DNA of 64,000 nucleotides, from the NCBI GenBank assembly GCA_015066005.1, contig SVPF01000004.1:1-64000 (forward strand), in the 5' to 3' direction. Numbering within the stretch: position 1 is the first letter of the stretch; every line of letters starts with the position of its first letter. Below the pieces are notes generated by a model, which made no database searches, was not told the DNA's origin, and saw only the letters and a list, made by a program, of their open reading frames with translations. The stretch comes from Oscillospiraceae bacterium. Lineage in GTDB: Bacteria; Bacillota; Clostridia; Oscillospirales; Acutalibacteraceae. A program made the translations under genes and the position numbers. Shown piece by piece: positions 7,070 through 15,550 of the stretch.

Positions 7070-9124
7070 CTATATAACACCCCTGAAAAACAAACCCCTT
7101 GTATATTTACAATCGGGCTCATATCCATTTTTATATGCGTTAATAACTTCTGTTAAACGTTCTTTGCTTTCGTTTGTGAAATAAAGAATTTGAAAATCAA
7201 GTCCCCGCATACCTGACTGCTTATCAGCAAGCCATACGGGTACCGAATTCAAAAGCTCGCTGTAGCCCATACGGCACCTGATAGGAAACTCTATTCCCTT
7301 TCGGTCGGTCAATACGCCCTTTTTATCACATTCCTTGCAGCTTTTGCCATTTTTAATTGGGCAGTTTTTAAACAGCATAAGCGGTGTGTTGCCGTAGCTT
7401 ACAATACCCTTTTCTATGGGTGAATTTAAAACCGCAGCATCAGTTAAAAGCATTTCGTTTGAAAGCACGGCAGCTTTGCAACCAAGCGCCGCTACCGCAT
7501 TCGCAGAGTGGCTGTTATAAACATTAAGTCCCGTGTCGGCCATAACCTTAAACCCACAGTCTTTCGCAATTTTAACAGCCGACAAATTACCGCAAAGGGT
7601 GGTATTAACACCCAGCGCTTTATAATGCTCAAGCCGTTTTATAATTGCGGCTTCGCTTATAATTCCCCTTGGAATTTCCACAATAGTCTTAACGTTTTTT
7701 ATAACGGGGAAATCGTTTTCAAGCGGTAAAATTACTGCCTCTATACCCGATAAATCACTTGGCAACTGTTCAGCATTTTCAAGGCGGATATATGTTTTTA
7801 AAGCGGTATTTCTTTGTTCATTCGGCTTGTCGTTACCAAAAATAACATTTACACCTTCGCGCTTACATTCGCCACGCTTTTGGGATAATAATTCCACTGC
7901 GTTTCGCCTTAGCTCGTTAAGCTCACCCGCACGCAGAAAAAGCCCGTCATCCAAAACAATTTCGTGTTTTTCGAGGTAATAGGGTGTGCCGCCAAATTTA
8001 TTTAAATTCTTTAAAACGCTTTCCTCGTCAGCGGCTTTGTTTTGCGCCTTATCGGGCAAATTACCCTTAACCGAAACGGTATTTTCGCCGTCACTCAAGG
8101 TAAGGAAAATTGCTTCGCCCGTTTTTGCTGTAAAGCTTAGCTTCACCGCTACCGACTGAAGCTCGCTTCGGTAAATTTCATGCAAAACGGGGAAAGCCTT
8201 ATCGGCCGATATAACATCCTCCTTAGTACGAATACCAAACATATCACGACCGAGCTTATTTTCTAAATAACCGCTTGTAAAGCCCGAACGTGAAAATACA
8301 TTTTGAAGGGTTTGGGCAAGTGTAAAATCCACAAAGCCGTCATAGAGGGCTGTTTTGCAGGCCTTTGTTGCGGCGGCAACATATTCGGGTCGCTTCATTC
8401 TGCCCTCAATTTTAAAGGAACGAACACCAATATTATATAAATCGGATATATGCTCCACCAGGGATAAATCCTTAAGGCTTAAATCATACCCTGTGCCGTT
8501 TTCGGCCTTAAAGGGTAAACGGCAGGGTCCCGCGCAAAGCCCGCGGTTACCGCTGCGTGAGCCAAGATAAGCCGACAAAAGACATTGACCCGACACCGAC
8601 ATACACAAAGCGCCGTGCACAAACACTTCAACAATTAGCCCAAGTCCGTTTGCCACTCTGCAAAACTCTTTCAAATCATCAAGTGACATTTCTCTTGCCG
8701 CTACCACCTGAGTAAAGCCCATTTCCTTTAAAAGCGGTAATGCCGCAGGGGTGTGGATTGACATTTGGGTAGAAGCGTGAAGCGGTAGTTTGGGCAATAA
8801 TTTATGTAATATTGCTGCAAGGCCTAGATCCTGTACAATTACCCCGTCAATACCGAAATTATAGGCGTTTTTTGCAAGCTCTACCGCATCGGTCATTTCA
8901 TCATCTTTTATAAGGATATTAAGCGTTAAATAAGCCTTAACCCCACGGATATGGCAATATTCTATAGCATCACGAAGCTCGAAAGTACCAAAATTTTCGG
9001 CATTGCGTCTTGCCGAAAAATCCTTTGCGCCGAAATATACTGCATCGGCACCGCTGCGAACGGCGGCTATAAGCATTTCACTGCTACCAACCGGGGCAAG
9101 AATTTCCGCATCTATATTTTTCAC
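7070..9124 (-). CDS. U32 family peptidase, RlhA-like
   Basis: The N-terminal half is a classic U32 domain: ILAPVGS at the start, GADAVYFG, ASTQMSIH, and the family signature EVFVHGALCMSVSGQC at about 165-180, followed by GPCRLPF and FKIEGRMK. The extra C-terminal region (about 380-684) matches the two-part layout of RlhA-type members, which hydroxylate a 23S rRNA cytidine in E. coli. Others in the family are called collagenase-like proteases. A CPIKNGKSCKEC cysteine set near residue 600 could bind metal. The start is GTG at 9124 with an AGAGGTG ribosome site. It is divergent from apgM across 124 bp. The tRNA or rRNA modification role is inferred from family membership; substrate not determinable. 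Confidence 0.88.
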   Translation of the reverse strand: MKNIDAEILAPVGSSEMLIAAVRSGADAVYFGAKDFSARRNAENFGTFELRDAIEYCHIRGVKAYLTLNILIKDDEMTDAVELAKNAYNFGIDGVIVQDLGLAAILHKLLPKLPLHASTQMSIHTPAALPLLKEMGFTQVVAAREMSLDDLKEFCRVANGLGLIVEVFVHGALCMSVSGQCLLSAYLGSRSGNRGLCAGPCRLPFKAENGTGYDLSLKDLSLVEHISDLYNIGVRSFKIEGRMKRPEYVAAATKACKTALYDGFVDFTLAQTLQNVFSRSGFTSGYLENKLGRDMFGIRTKEDVISADKAFPVLHEIYRSELQSVAVKLSFTAKTGEAIFLTLSDGENTVSVKGNLPDKAQNKAADEESVLKNLNKFGGTPYYLEKHEIVLDDGLFLRAGELNELRRNAVELLSQKRGECKREGVNVIFGNDKPNEQRNTALKTYIRLENAEQLPSDLSGIEAVILPLENDFPVIKNVKTIVEIPRGIISEAAIIKRLEHYKALGVNTTLCGNLSAVKIAKDCGFKVMADTGLNVYNSHSANAVAALGCKAAVLSNEMLLTDAAVLNSPIEKGIVSYGNTPLMLFKNCPIKNGKSCKECDKKGVLTDRKGIEFPIRCRMGYSELLNSVPVWLADKQSGMRGLDFQILYFTNESKERLTEVINAYKNGYEPDCKYTRGLFFRGVI

Positions 9125-9185
9125 TTAATATCACCTCTTTTAACATATAATAACTTATATTCCTAAAAAAATAAAGTGTTTTTTC

Positions 9186-9214
9186 TTTACAATAAAATGC
9201 GCTTTTGTTATAAT
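9186..9214 (+). promoter_or_regulatory. Promoter of apgM
   Basis: TTTACA (9186-9191), 17 bp, TATAAT (9209-9214); the ATG follows 35 bp later with GAAGG in front. Confidence 0.8.
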
Positions 9215-9248
9215 AATAACAATTACACTACATAAAGAAGGTACTTTT

Positions 9249-10463
9249 ATGAAATATTTAGTTATGTTATGCGACGGTATGGCCGATGAGCCGTATGCAG
9301 CGCTTGGTAATAAAACCCCGATGGAGCTTGCCAACAAGCCCTTAATGGACAGACTGGCAAAGGTTTCCGAAGTGGGTATGTGTAAAACCGTTGCCAACGG
9401 CTTAAAGCCCGGTAGCGATGTTGCTAATCTTTCGGTTATGGGTTATGACCCAATGGTTTGCTATACAGGCCGTTCCCCCTTGGAAGCGGCTTCTATCGGT
9501 GTGAATTTAAAAGAAACCGATGTTGCGCTTCGTTGCAATATTGTAACCCTTTCCGGTGAAGCTAATTATAACGATAAAACCATGGTAGACTATTGTGCGG
9601 GTGATATTTCCACCAAGGAAGCACACGAAATTATTAAAACCGTGGATGAAAAGCTCGGTAACGAAATTTATAAATTTTACGGTGGCGTTAGCTACCGCCA
9701 CTGCCTTGTTGTTGACGGCGGCACAACCGATTTGGGCGAAATGACACCCCCTCACGACATTAGCGGCCGTGTTATTGGCGAATACCTCAGCAAAAGTGAA
9801 AATGCCGCACCGCTTATTGATTTAATGAAGAAAAGCTACGACATTTTAAAGGACCACCCCGTAAACCTTAAGCGCCGCGAAAAAGGTCTTAACGAAGCTA
9901 ATTCAATTTGGCTTTGGGGCGAAGGAAGAAAGCCCGCTTTAGAAAACTTTTACGAAAAGAACGGCGTTAAGGCCGCTGTTATAAGCGCGGTTGACCTTTT
10001 AAAAGGTATTGGCATTTGCGCCGATATGCTAACACCCGAGGTTGAAGGCTCTACAGGCTACCTTGACACAAACTTTGAAGGCAAGGCCAAGGCCGCTGTT
10101 GATGCCTTTATGGTTGGGTACGATTTAGTTTACCTTCATATTGAAGCACCCGATGAATGCGGTCACCGCGGTGAAGCCGAAAACAAGGTAAAATCCATTG
10201 AGCTTATTGAACAGCGCGCATTTGCTACCATTTTTGATTATCTTGAAAATTCGGGCGATGATTTCAGAATTTTAATTATGCCCGACCACCCCACGCCGCT
10301 TAATACCAAAACCCATTCCTCAAAGCCAGTACCCTATTTAATTTACGACAGCCGTAAGGAAATAGCAGGTGTTGATTCATTAACCGAAAAAAATGCAGAA
10401 AGCACAGGCCGTTTTGTAGAGCACGGACCCGATATTATGGACAAATTACTTGGTAAAATTTAA
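9249..10463 (+). CDS. apgM: Cofactor-independent phosphoglycerate mutase, ApgM type
   Basis: Interconverts 3- and 2-phosphoglycerate in glycolysis without 2,3-bisphosphoglycerate. The 404-aa length fits the archaeal-type (ApgM) branch of the alkaline phosphatase superfamily rather than the 510-aa GpmI. Visible motifs are the metal-binding CDGMAD at residues 8-13, the catalytic Ser in SDVANLSVMGYDP at about 62, EAPDECGHRGE at about 300, and MPDHPTP at about 345 with its His ligand. Single gene on the plus strand with its own promoter; the gene downstream begins 290 bp later. Related proteins are sometimes labelled homoserine kinase-like, but the motif set fits the mutase best. Confidence 0.9.
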   Translation: MKYLVMLCDGMADEPYAALGNKTPMELANKPLMDRLAKVSEVGMCKTVANGLKPGSDVANLSVMGYDPMVCYTGRSPLEAASIGVNLKETDVALRCNIVTLSGEANYNDKTMVDYCAGDISTKEAHEIIKTVDEKLGNEIYKFYGGVSYRHCLVVDGGTTDLGEMTPPHDISGRVIGEYLSKSENAAPLIDLMKKSYDILKDHPVNLKRREKGLNEANSIWLWGEGRKPALENFYEKNGVKAAVISAVDLLKGIGICADMLTPEVEGSTGYLDTNFEGKAKAAVDAFMVGYDLVYLHIEAPDECGHRGEAENKVKSIELIEQRAFATIFDYLENSGDDFRILIMPDHPTPLNTKTHSSKPVPYLIYDSRKEIAGVDSLTEKNAESTGRFVEHGPDIMDKLLGKI

Positions 10464-10536
10464 GGCATTTCGTTTTTCAGTAATATTAAAAAATAACAAT
10501 TTTCGCACTTTATGTAAACCAAGTTAACCTAAAAAG

Positions 10537-10622
10537 TTATCCAACTTATCCACCGAAATATTAACACTTTAAAGTGTTTTTAAACGAAAAAATCGGCTTT
10601 AGAGGCATTTTTCGGTGGATAA
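10537..10622. other. DnaA-box-like cluster with AT-rich palindromes
   Basis: Two abutting 9-mers TTATCCAAC (10537-10545) and TTATCCACC (10546-10554) are followed by GGTGGATAA (10614-10622). The last is part of a perfect 13-bp inverted repeat (10546-10558/10610-10622). Between them is the palindrome AACACTTTAAAGTGTT (10563-10578). The 9-mers differ from the DnaA consensus TTATCCACA at one or two positions. The surroundings (10464-10753) are AT-rich and hold no gene. It could be an origin-like or DnaA-regulated site. Confidence 0.45.
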
Positions 10623-10753
10623 CTGTGTTAATAAGTTGAAAAACTTTTTGTTTGTTAATAATTTTGCAAAAAAATTATGTTAATCGTTTTGACACATTTC
10701 GACAGCTTTTTTATTACTTAAAAACGGCACAACACCTAAAAGGAGCATACATT

Positions 10754-11434
10754 TTGAAGCGAACAAAGCTTAAGGACAGAATTCTTCCCCCCTACACCCG
10801 TGGGGAAGAAATTTTTAATATGGTTTCACACATTTCGGGCGGTGGCTTGGGTGTAATTATGGCCGCCCTTTGCATTATTAAGGCATTTTTAAATTTTGAT
10901 GCTTACCAAATTGTAGGCGCATTTATTTACGGCATTTCTATGGTGGTGCTTTACACCATGTCAAGCATTTACCACGGGCTTATACCCGTAACTGCCAAAA
11001 AGGTTTTTCAGATTATTGACCACTGCGCTATTTTTATTTTGATAGCAGGCACCTATACCCCCATTGCCCTTTGCAACCTGCGTGAATATAACGCATTTAT
11101 TGGTTGGGGGCTTTGCGGCTTTGTTTGGGCAATGGCAATTTTAGGTGTTGTTTTCAACGCAATTGATTTAAAAAAGTACAGCGTTTTTTCAAACGTTTGC
11201 TATATTGCAGTTGGTTGGTGCGTGCTTTTTGTTTTAAAGCCGCTTTTAAATGCTATGGAAGCGGCAGGCTTTTGGTGGCTGCTTGCAGGCGGTATTGCTT
11301 ATACCATCGGCGCGGTATTTTACGCCGTTGCCGCTAAGAAGAAAACAAAATACATTCATTCAGTTTTCCACCTTTTTGTTGTGGTAGGAAGCGTTTTACA
11401 ATTTGTTTCGGTTTTCTTTTATGTTTTAATTTAA
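10754..11434 (+). CDS. Hemolysin III family (PAQR-type) membrane protein
   Basis: Starts at TTG 10754 with AGGAG 8 bp upstream; the open frame extends back to 10652 but has no ribosome site there. The 226-aa length fits the family. About seven hydrophobic helices are visible. The conserved residues of the PAQR/hemolysin III family are present: TRGEEIFNMVSH near the N-terminus, SSIYHG, the DHCAIF motif in the middle and HSVFH in the last part, giving the Ser-His-Asp-His-His set thought to bind zinc. Despite the name, bacterial members are generally of unknown physiological role. It heads a short run with the thioesterase (31 bp gap) and the CARF-nuclease gene. Confidence 0.88.
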   Translation: MKRTKLKDRILPPYTRGEEIFNMVSHISGGGLGVIMAALCIIKAFLNFDAYQIVGAFIYGISMVVLYTMSSIYHGLIPVTAKKVFQIIDHCAIFILIAGTYTPIALCNLREYNAFIGWGLCGFVWAMAILGVVFNAIDLKKYSVFSNVCYIAVGWCVLFVLKPLLNAMEAAGFWWLLAGGIAYTIGAVFYAVAAKKKTKYIHSVFHLFVVVGSVLQFVSVFFYVLI

Positions 11435-11465
11435 TTTGGCAATGCTAGTTTAAGAGGTGTTTTAA

Positions 11466-11858
11466 TTGAAAACCATTGATGAAATAAGGGAAATTTTTAA
11501 AGCCGACCGTTTTGCAACCGAAAACGGCGCGGTAATAGATGAAGTCGGTGACGACTGGGCGGTTTGCAGTCTTGAAATTAATAACAGCCACAAAAATGCC
11601 GCAGGCGGAGTTATGGGCGGTGTTCCCTTTATGCTTGCTGACTTTACCTTCGCAGTTGCAACCAACCACGAGGTAATGCGTACCGTATCATTATGCTCGA
11701 CAATTTCGTTTTTAGGTGTTGCAAAGGGCAAACGACTTATTGCCAAGGCTGAATGTGTTAAATTTGGCCGCGCCACCTGTTACTACCAAGTCCACATAAC
11801 CGACGAAATCGGTACCAAGGTTGCAGAGGTTGTGTTTACAGGCTTTAACAAAAATTAA
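11466..11858 (+). CDS. PaaI-type hotdog thioesterase
   Basis: A 130-aa single hotdog-fold domain. The helix region NAAGGVMGGVPFMLADFTFA (about 39-58) carries the catalytic-type Gly-Gly and Asp pattern of PaaI/YdiI-like acyl-CoA thioesterases, and SLCSTISFLGVAKG is the following strand pair. It probably hydrolyses acyl- or aryl-CoA in the cytoplasm; the exact substrate is unknown. The start is TTG at 11466 with AAGAGGTG upstream. It lies between hemolysin III and the DUF1887 gene with short gaps, so all three are probably one transcript ending at the terminator 13086-13118. Confidence 0.82.
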   Translation: MKTIDEIREIFKADRFATENGAVIDEVGDDWAVCSLEINNSHKNAAGGVMGGVPFMLADFTFAVATNHEVMRTVSLCSTISFLGVAKGKRLIAKAECVKFGRATCYYQVHITDEIGTKVAEVVFTGFNKN

Positions 11859-11877
11859 ATTATAGGAAGTGTGAGGC

Positions 11878-13080
11878 TTGACCACAGTTGAATTTTTATA
11901 CCGCTGTCCTACCGAAAACATTGCAAGCGCTTTAACCCTTCACCCCGATAAAATAATATTTATAGGTAATAAAAGTGATAAGCGTGAAAATATTTATACT
12001 CGTTTTATAAAATCGAAATCGCCTTCTACCAAAACCGAATTTATTTATACCGACACAGGTGATTTATATAACCTTGTGGATATTTTAAGCGACATCGCTA
12101 AAAGTGACACCCAAATTACATTTGATTTAACAGGCGGCGAGGACCTTTTGCTTACCGCGATGGGTGTTATTGTAGAACGCTTTAAAAATATTACAGTACA
12201 GCGCTTTAACATTAACCAAAACCGCCTTATTACCTGGCAAAGCGGTGAAAAAACCGAAAAGTCCACCAACGCTTCCCTTTCGGTAGATGAACAAATCACC
12301 CTGCACGGCGGTATGATAGTTGAAAACACGGCTGATGAAATTTTATTAAACAAAGATACCGCACCTTTAATTGATGCGCTGTGGTCGGTTTTCAAAAGGG
12401 ACAAGCATTATAACACAAACGTTAAGCTTTTACAGCGTGCCTTAAAGCTTGACCGTGACGGCCGTGACCTTGTTGCCGATATAAGCATTGCTGAATTTAA
12501 GGCAAGTGAGCGTGATGACCGCACAAGTGACTGGCTTATTGAATTTTTACAGTTTTTAAAGGACGGACAAATTGTTGATTCTTTAAATGTAACCGCCCAA
12601 AGCATTAAATTTTCTTTCAAAAGCGGCGCCGCCAAGGAGCTTTTGGAAAAATCGGGCAATATATTGGAAATGATGGTTTATAAAACCGCGGCCACACTTA
12701 AAAACAATAACGGCGCGCCACACTATACCGATTTAATGCGCAGTGTTATTATTGACTGGGACGGTAAGGTGGGCAGTAATAAAACAGGCGACACTAAAAA
12801 TGAAATTGACTGTATTTTTATGAAAAACCTTGTTCCTGTTTTTATTTCCTGTAAGGGTGGCGACATTGAAGAAGCCGAGCTTTACAAATTAGATGCCGTA
12901 GCCAACCGCTTTGGCGGTAAATATGCCAAAAGGGTACTCATATCCACAAATCACGGCAAGGATGAAATATCTGCCGCATATTTCAGAAAACGGGCCGAGG
13001 ATATGAACATAACCCTTTTGGAAAATGTACATTTACTAAATGCCGGCGAATTTTCAAATACAATAAAAGAATTAGTTTAA
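11878..13080 (+). CDS. CARF-domain nuclease, DUF1887 (Card1/Can2-like), without CRISPR locus
   Basis: The N-terminal half is Rossmann-like and has the CARF-type motif FDLTGGEDLLL (83-92), where family members bind cyclic oligoadenylate. The middle (about 165-250) fits the winged-helix linker. The C-terminal part is a PD-(D/E)xK nuclease core: EIDCIF with Asp311, then VFISCKGG with Lys326. The Glu usually two residues before the Lys is Ser324. Characterised relatives (Card1, Can2) are cyclic-tetra-adenylate-activated nucleases of type III CRISPR systems. Here no cas gene or array lies nearby; neighbours are a thioesterase and trmB. The start is TTG at 11878 with AGGAAG upstream. The role without CRISPR is unknown; it may answer another nucleotide signal. 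Confidence 0.8.
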   Translation: MTTVEFLYRCPTENIASALTLHPDKIIFIGNKSDKRENIYTRFIKSKSPSTKTEFIYTDTGDLYNLVDILSDIAKSDTQITFDLTGGEDLLLTAMGVIVERFKNITVQRFNINQNRLITWQSGEKTEKSTNASLSVDEQITLHGGMIVENTADEILLNKDTAPLIDALWSVFKRDKHYNTNVKLLQRALKLDRDGRDLVADISIAEFKASERDDRTSDWLIEFLQFLKDGQIVDSLNVTAQSIKFSFKSGAAKELLEKSGNILEMMVYKTAATLKNNNGAPHYTDLMRSVIIDWDGKVGSNKTGDTKNEIDCIFMKNLVPVFISCKGGDIEEAELYKLDAVANRFGGKYAKRVLISTNHGKDEISAAYFRKRAEDMNITLLENVHLLNAGEFSNTIKELV

Positions 13081-13085
13081 CCTTT

Positions 13086-13118
13086 AACCCCGTTTTTGCT
13101 TGAAAAAAACGGGGTTTT
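13086..13118 (+). terminator. Intrinsic terminator after the DUF1887 gene
   Basis: Stem 13086-13097/13105-13116 (12 bp) with a 7-base loop and a T-run, six bases past the stop codon. The -35 of the next promoter lies inside it. Confidence 0.85.
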
Positions 13119-13128
13119 ATATTATACT
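13100..13128 (+). promoter_or_regulatory. Promoter of trmB-rsmG
   Basis: TTGAAA (13100-13105), 17 bp, TATACT (13123-13128). The predicted start site lies only about 9 bases before the trmB ATG, so the leader is very short. Confidence 0.75.
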
Positions 13129-13143
13129 GTCTTTGGTGATTTT

Positions 13144-13827
13144 ATGCGAATGCGAAAAAAGAAATATTTAAATGAAAGATTAGCGGCGGTTGGCGGTAAT
13201 CTTTTTACCATAAATATTGACGACCGTAATTTTAATACGGCGGTAGAAGAAAAGGAATATATAGATTTTAAAAGTATTTTTAAAAATGATAACCCAATTT
13301 ATCTTGAAATAGGTTGCGGCAAGGGTAAATTTGCCTGCGAATTTGCAAAAACACACCCCGAAATTAACTTAATTGCCGTTGAAAAAGCCGCAAATGTTAT
13401 TGTGGGCGCTTGTGAAAACGCAAAAAAGGAAAATATTGAAAACCTTTATTTTATTGGCGGCAGTGCGGAATATTTGCCACGCTTTATTGCGCCGAATACA
13501 ATTGACCGCATTTTTCTTAATTTTTCCTGCCCGTTTCCCAAAAAGGCATATGCCTCTCACCGCTTAACCCATAGAAGATTTTTAAAAATTTATAAAGCGC
13601 TTCTTAAAAAAGGCGCTGAAATTCACCAAAAAACCGATAATATGCACTTTTTTGAATTTTCAATTGAAGAATTTTCGCAGTCGGGCTTTGCACTAAAAAA
13701 CGTTACCTTTGACCTTCATAACAGTGGTTTTGAAGGCAATATTGTTACCGAATATGAAGCGCGTTTTTCAAGTCAGGGCTTTCCAATTTACCGCTTAGAA
13801 GCTTATTTAGGAGAAAATAATGATTGA
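13144..13827 (+). CDS. trmB: tRNA (guanine-N7)-methyltransferase
   Basis: Methylates G46 in the tRNA variable loop using S-adenosylmethionine. The start at ATG 13144 gives the MRMRKKKYL N-terminus characteristic of the family and places the gene after its promoter; the longer frame from 13096 runs back through the terminator. The SAM-binding motif is YLEIGCGKGKF. Further family signatures are DRIFLNFSCPFPKKAY (normally LNFSDPWPK, with a Cys-Pro variation here), HRRFL, KTDN and TEYEARF. At 227 aa it fits the family. It overlaps rsmG by 8 bp, so the two are translationally coupled RNA methyltransferases. Confidence 0.92.
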   Translation: MRMRKKKYLNERLAAVGGNLFTINIDDRNFNTAVEEKEYIDFKSIFKNDNPIYLEIGCGKGKFACEFAKTHPEINLIAVEKAANVIVGACENAKKENIENLYFIGGSAEYLPRFIAPNTIDRIFLNFSCPFPKKAYASHRLTHRRFLKIYKALLKKGAEIHQKTDNMHFFEFSIEEFSQSGFALKNVTFDLHNSGFEGNIVTEYEARFSSQGFPIYRLEAYLGENND

Positions 13828-14539
13828 TTTTAATATTGAAAAAATCGTACCGCTTTGTAATGAGTTTGGCATCACCTTAGATGATGAAAAAATAAAAAAA
13901 TTAAACCTTTACGGAAATCTATTACTGGAATGGAACGAGAAAATAAATCTTACCGCCATAACCGAGCCCGAAGATGTTTTATATAAGCATTTTTATGACT
14001 GTATTTTATTTTTTAAGCATAACCAAATACCCCAAAATGCAAAAATTATTGATGTCGGCACAGGGGCAGGCTTTCCGGGTATGGTGCTTAAAATTGTGCG
14101 CGAGGATTTAAAGGTAACCTTGCTTGACAGTTTAAATAAGCGTATTACATTTTTAAAGGACGTAATTGAAAAGTGTGACCTTCAGGGCATTGAAGCCATT
14201 CACAGTCGCGCCGAGGATGGCGGCAAAAACCCACTTTACCGCGAAAAATATGATATTGCCTGCGCACGCGCGGTGGCAAATATGCCCGTTTTAATGGAAT
14301 ACTGCATCCCCTTTGTAAAGGTTGGCGGCCGTTTTATTGCTATGAAGGGCCCATCTGCCGAGGAGGAGGTTGCCCTTTGCAAAAACGCAATAAGCATTTT
14401 AAAAACGGAAAAACCGCAAATTATATGCGAAAAGCTTCCGAATAATGACCCCAGAACCTTTGTAATATTTAAAAAAATATCGCAAACACCGCCAAAATAC
14501 CCCAGAAACAGTGGAAATATTTCAAAACAGCCCTTATAA
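13820..14539 (+). CDS. rsmG: 16S rRNA (guanine527-N7)-methyltransferase
   Basis: RsmG/GidB methylates G527 in the 530 loop of 16S rRNA; its loss gives low-level streptomycin resistance in other bacteria. Visible are NLTAI after the N-terminal helices, the SAM site DVGTGAGFPGMVLKI, the LLDSLNKRITFLKDV strand-helix, and ARAVANMPVLMEY. At 239 aa it is of usual size. It is followed by noc, the order known from the origin region of Bacillus (gidB-noc), although mnmE/mnmG and soj are not next to it here. The stop codon falls in the loop of the terminator hairpin 14525-14554. Confidence 0.95.
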   Translation: MIDFNIEKIVPLCNEFGITLDDEKIKKLNLYGNLLLEWNEKINLTAITEPEDVLYKHFYDCILFFKHNQIPQNAKIIDVGTGAGFPGMVLKIVREDLKVTLLDSLNKRITFLKDVIEKCDLQGIEAIHSRAEDGGKNPLYREKYDIACARAVANMPVLMEYCIPFVKVGGRFIAMKGPSAEEEVALCKNAISILKTEKPQIICEKLPNNDPRTFVIFKKISQTPPKYPRNSGNISKQPL

Positions 14540-14554
14540 ACGGGCTGTTTTTTG
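14525..14554 (+). terminator. Terminator after rsmG
   Basis: Stem 14525-14533/14542-14550 (9 bp, AAACAGCCC) followed by a T-run; the rsmG stop codon lies in the loop. Confidence 0.8.
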
Positions 14555-14588
14555 TTTTATCGTGCCGAATTTTAACGATGTGTTTTTC

Positions 14589-14617
14589 TTTACATTTTTT
14601 TACCAAATTTATATACT
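14589..14617 (+). promoter_or_regulatory. Promoter of noc
   Basis: TTTACA (14589-14594), 17 bp, TATACT (14612-14617), 20 bp before the noc start. Confidence 0.8.
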
Positions 14618-14637
14618 TAAATCAAAGGGGTGTTTTA

Positions 14638-15471
14638 ATGTATACTTTGTGGGATAAGAGGCTTTTAATGCTAAAGCCGAACGATATAAAGCCTTCCAAA
14701 AACCAGCCGAGAAAAAGCTTTGATGAATATGAGCTAAAGCTGTTGGCTGACAGCATACAGTCAAGCGGAATTATTCAGCCCTTAGCTGTCAGAAAAAGTC
14801 TTGACGGTAAATATGAAATTATTGCGGGTGAACGCCGATATATTGCCGCAAAGATGGTAGGGCTGCGCCGTATTCCCTGCGTATTACACAACACCGACGA
14901 TAAAACCGCCGCAATATATTCAATAATGGAAAATTTGCAACGGCAGGACCTTTCCTTTTTCGAGGAGGCCGAGGCCATAAACCGCCTTATTATTACCTTT
15001 GGTATGTCTCAGCTTGAAATTGCCTCCCGCCTTGGAATTGCACAGTCAACCCTTTCAAACAAATTAAGACTTTTGCGGTTAAGCGGCGACCACCGTGAAA
15101 GAATTATGACCGCACGCCTTACCGAACGCCACGCCAGAGCGCTGTTGCGGCTTGAAGGCGAAAAGCGTGAAAATGCGCTGAATTATATTATTGCAAATGA
15201 TCTAAGTCTTCAGGAAAGCGAAGAATATATTGAAAACATTTTAAACCCAAAGGAAGAAGAAAAGCCACCCGAAAAGCCAATAAGAAAATATGCCATTAGT
15301 GATGTGCGAATTTTTTATAACAGCCTTTCAAAGCTTGTGGGCACACTTCAAAGTGCAGGGCTGAATGCCAAAACCCGAAAATATGAAAACGACAAATATA
15401 TTGAATACAAGGTGAGAATTTCCAAAAACACAAATAACAATGCAGAATGTGAACAGCTTAAAATTTGCTGA
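14638..15471 (+). CDS. noc: ParB/Noc family nucleoid occlusion-type protein
   Basis: A DNA-binding CTPase of the ParB family. The start at ATG 14638 has AAAGGGGTG upstream; the frame reaches back to 14578 through the promoter. Visible are the N-terminal ParB domain (PSKNQPRKSFD, IIQPLAVR), the CTP-binding motif GERRYIAAK at about 65, MENLQRQDL, and a helix-turn-helix at about 125-155 (MSQLEIASRLGIAQSTLSNK), with an RHARALLRL motif after it. The C-terminal region is short and probably dimerises. Its position directly after rsmG matches B. subtilis noc rather than spo0J, so I favour the nucleoid-occlusion branch; a ParB role in segregation cannot be ruled out. No ParA is in the window. Confidence 0.8.
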   Translation: MYTLWDKRLLMLKPNDIKPSKNQPRKSFDEYELKLLADSIQSSGIIQPLAVRKSLDGKYEIIAGERRYIAAKMVGLRRIPCVLHNTDDKTAAIYSIMENLQRQDLSFFEEAEAINRLIITFGMSQLEIASRLGIAQSTLSNKLRLLRLSGDHRERIMTARLTERHARALLRLEGEKRENALNYIIANDLSLQESEEYIENILNPKEEEKPPEKPIRKYAISDVRIFYNSLSKLVGTLQSAGLNAKTRKYENDKYIEYKVRISKNTNNNAECEQLKIC

Positions 15472-15501
15472 ATTTTTGCTGTTTATATAATCATCCCCCT
15501 T

Positions 15502-15541
15502 AAAGCATAAACCCCGTACTTTTGTACGGGGTTTATGCTTT
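15502..15541. terminator. Long hairpin after noc
   Basis: A perfect 18-bp stem (15502-15519/15524-15541) with a 4-base loop. The T-run is weak, but strength and position 30 bp past the stop suggest a terminator. Confidence 0.65.
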
Positions 15542-15550
15542 GTCGCTTCA

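Noticed and set aside
6680..7156. 158-codon plus-strand frame opposite the zinc-ribbon gene
   Set aside because: The minus strand has the CPHC/CPEC motifs and a good ribosome site; the plus frame has neither.
11878..13080. A complete type III CRISPR or defence island around the CARF-nuclease
   Set aside because: All neighbours are housekeeping genes, and no Cas protein or repeat-spacer array is present in the window.
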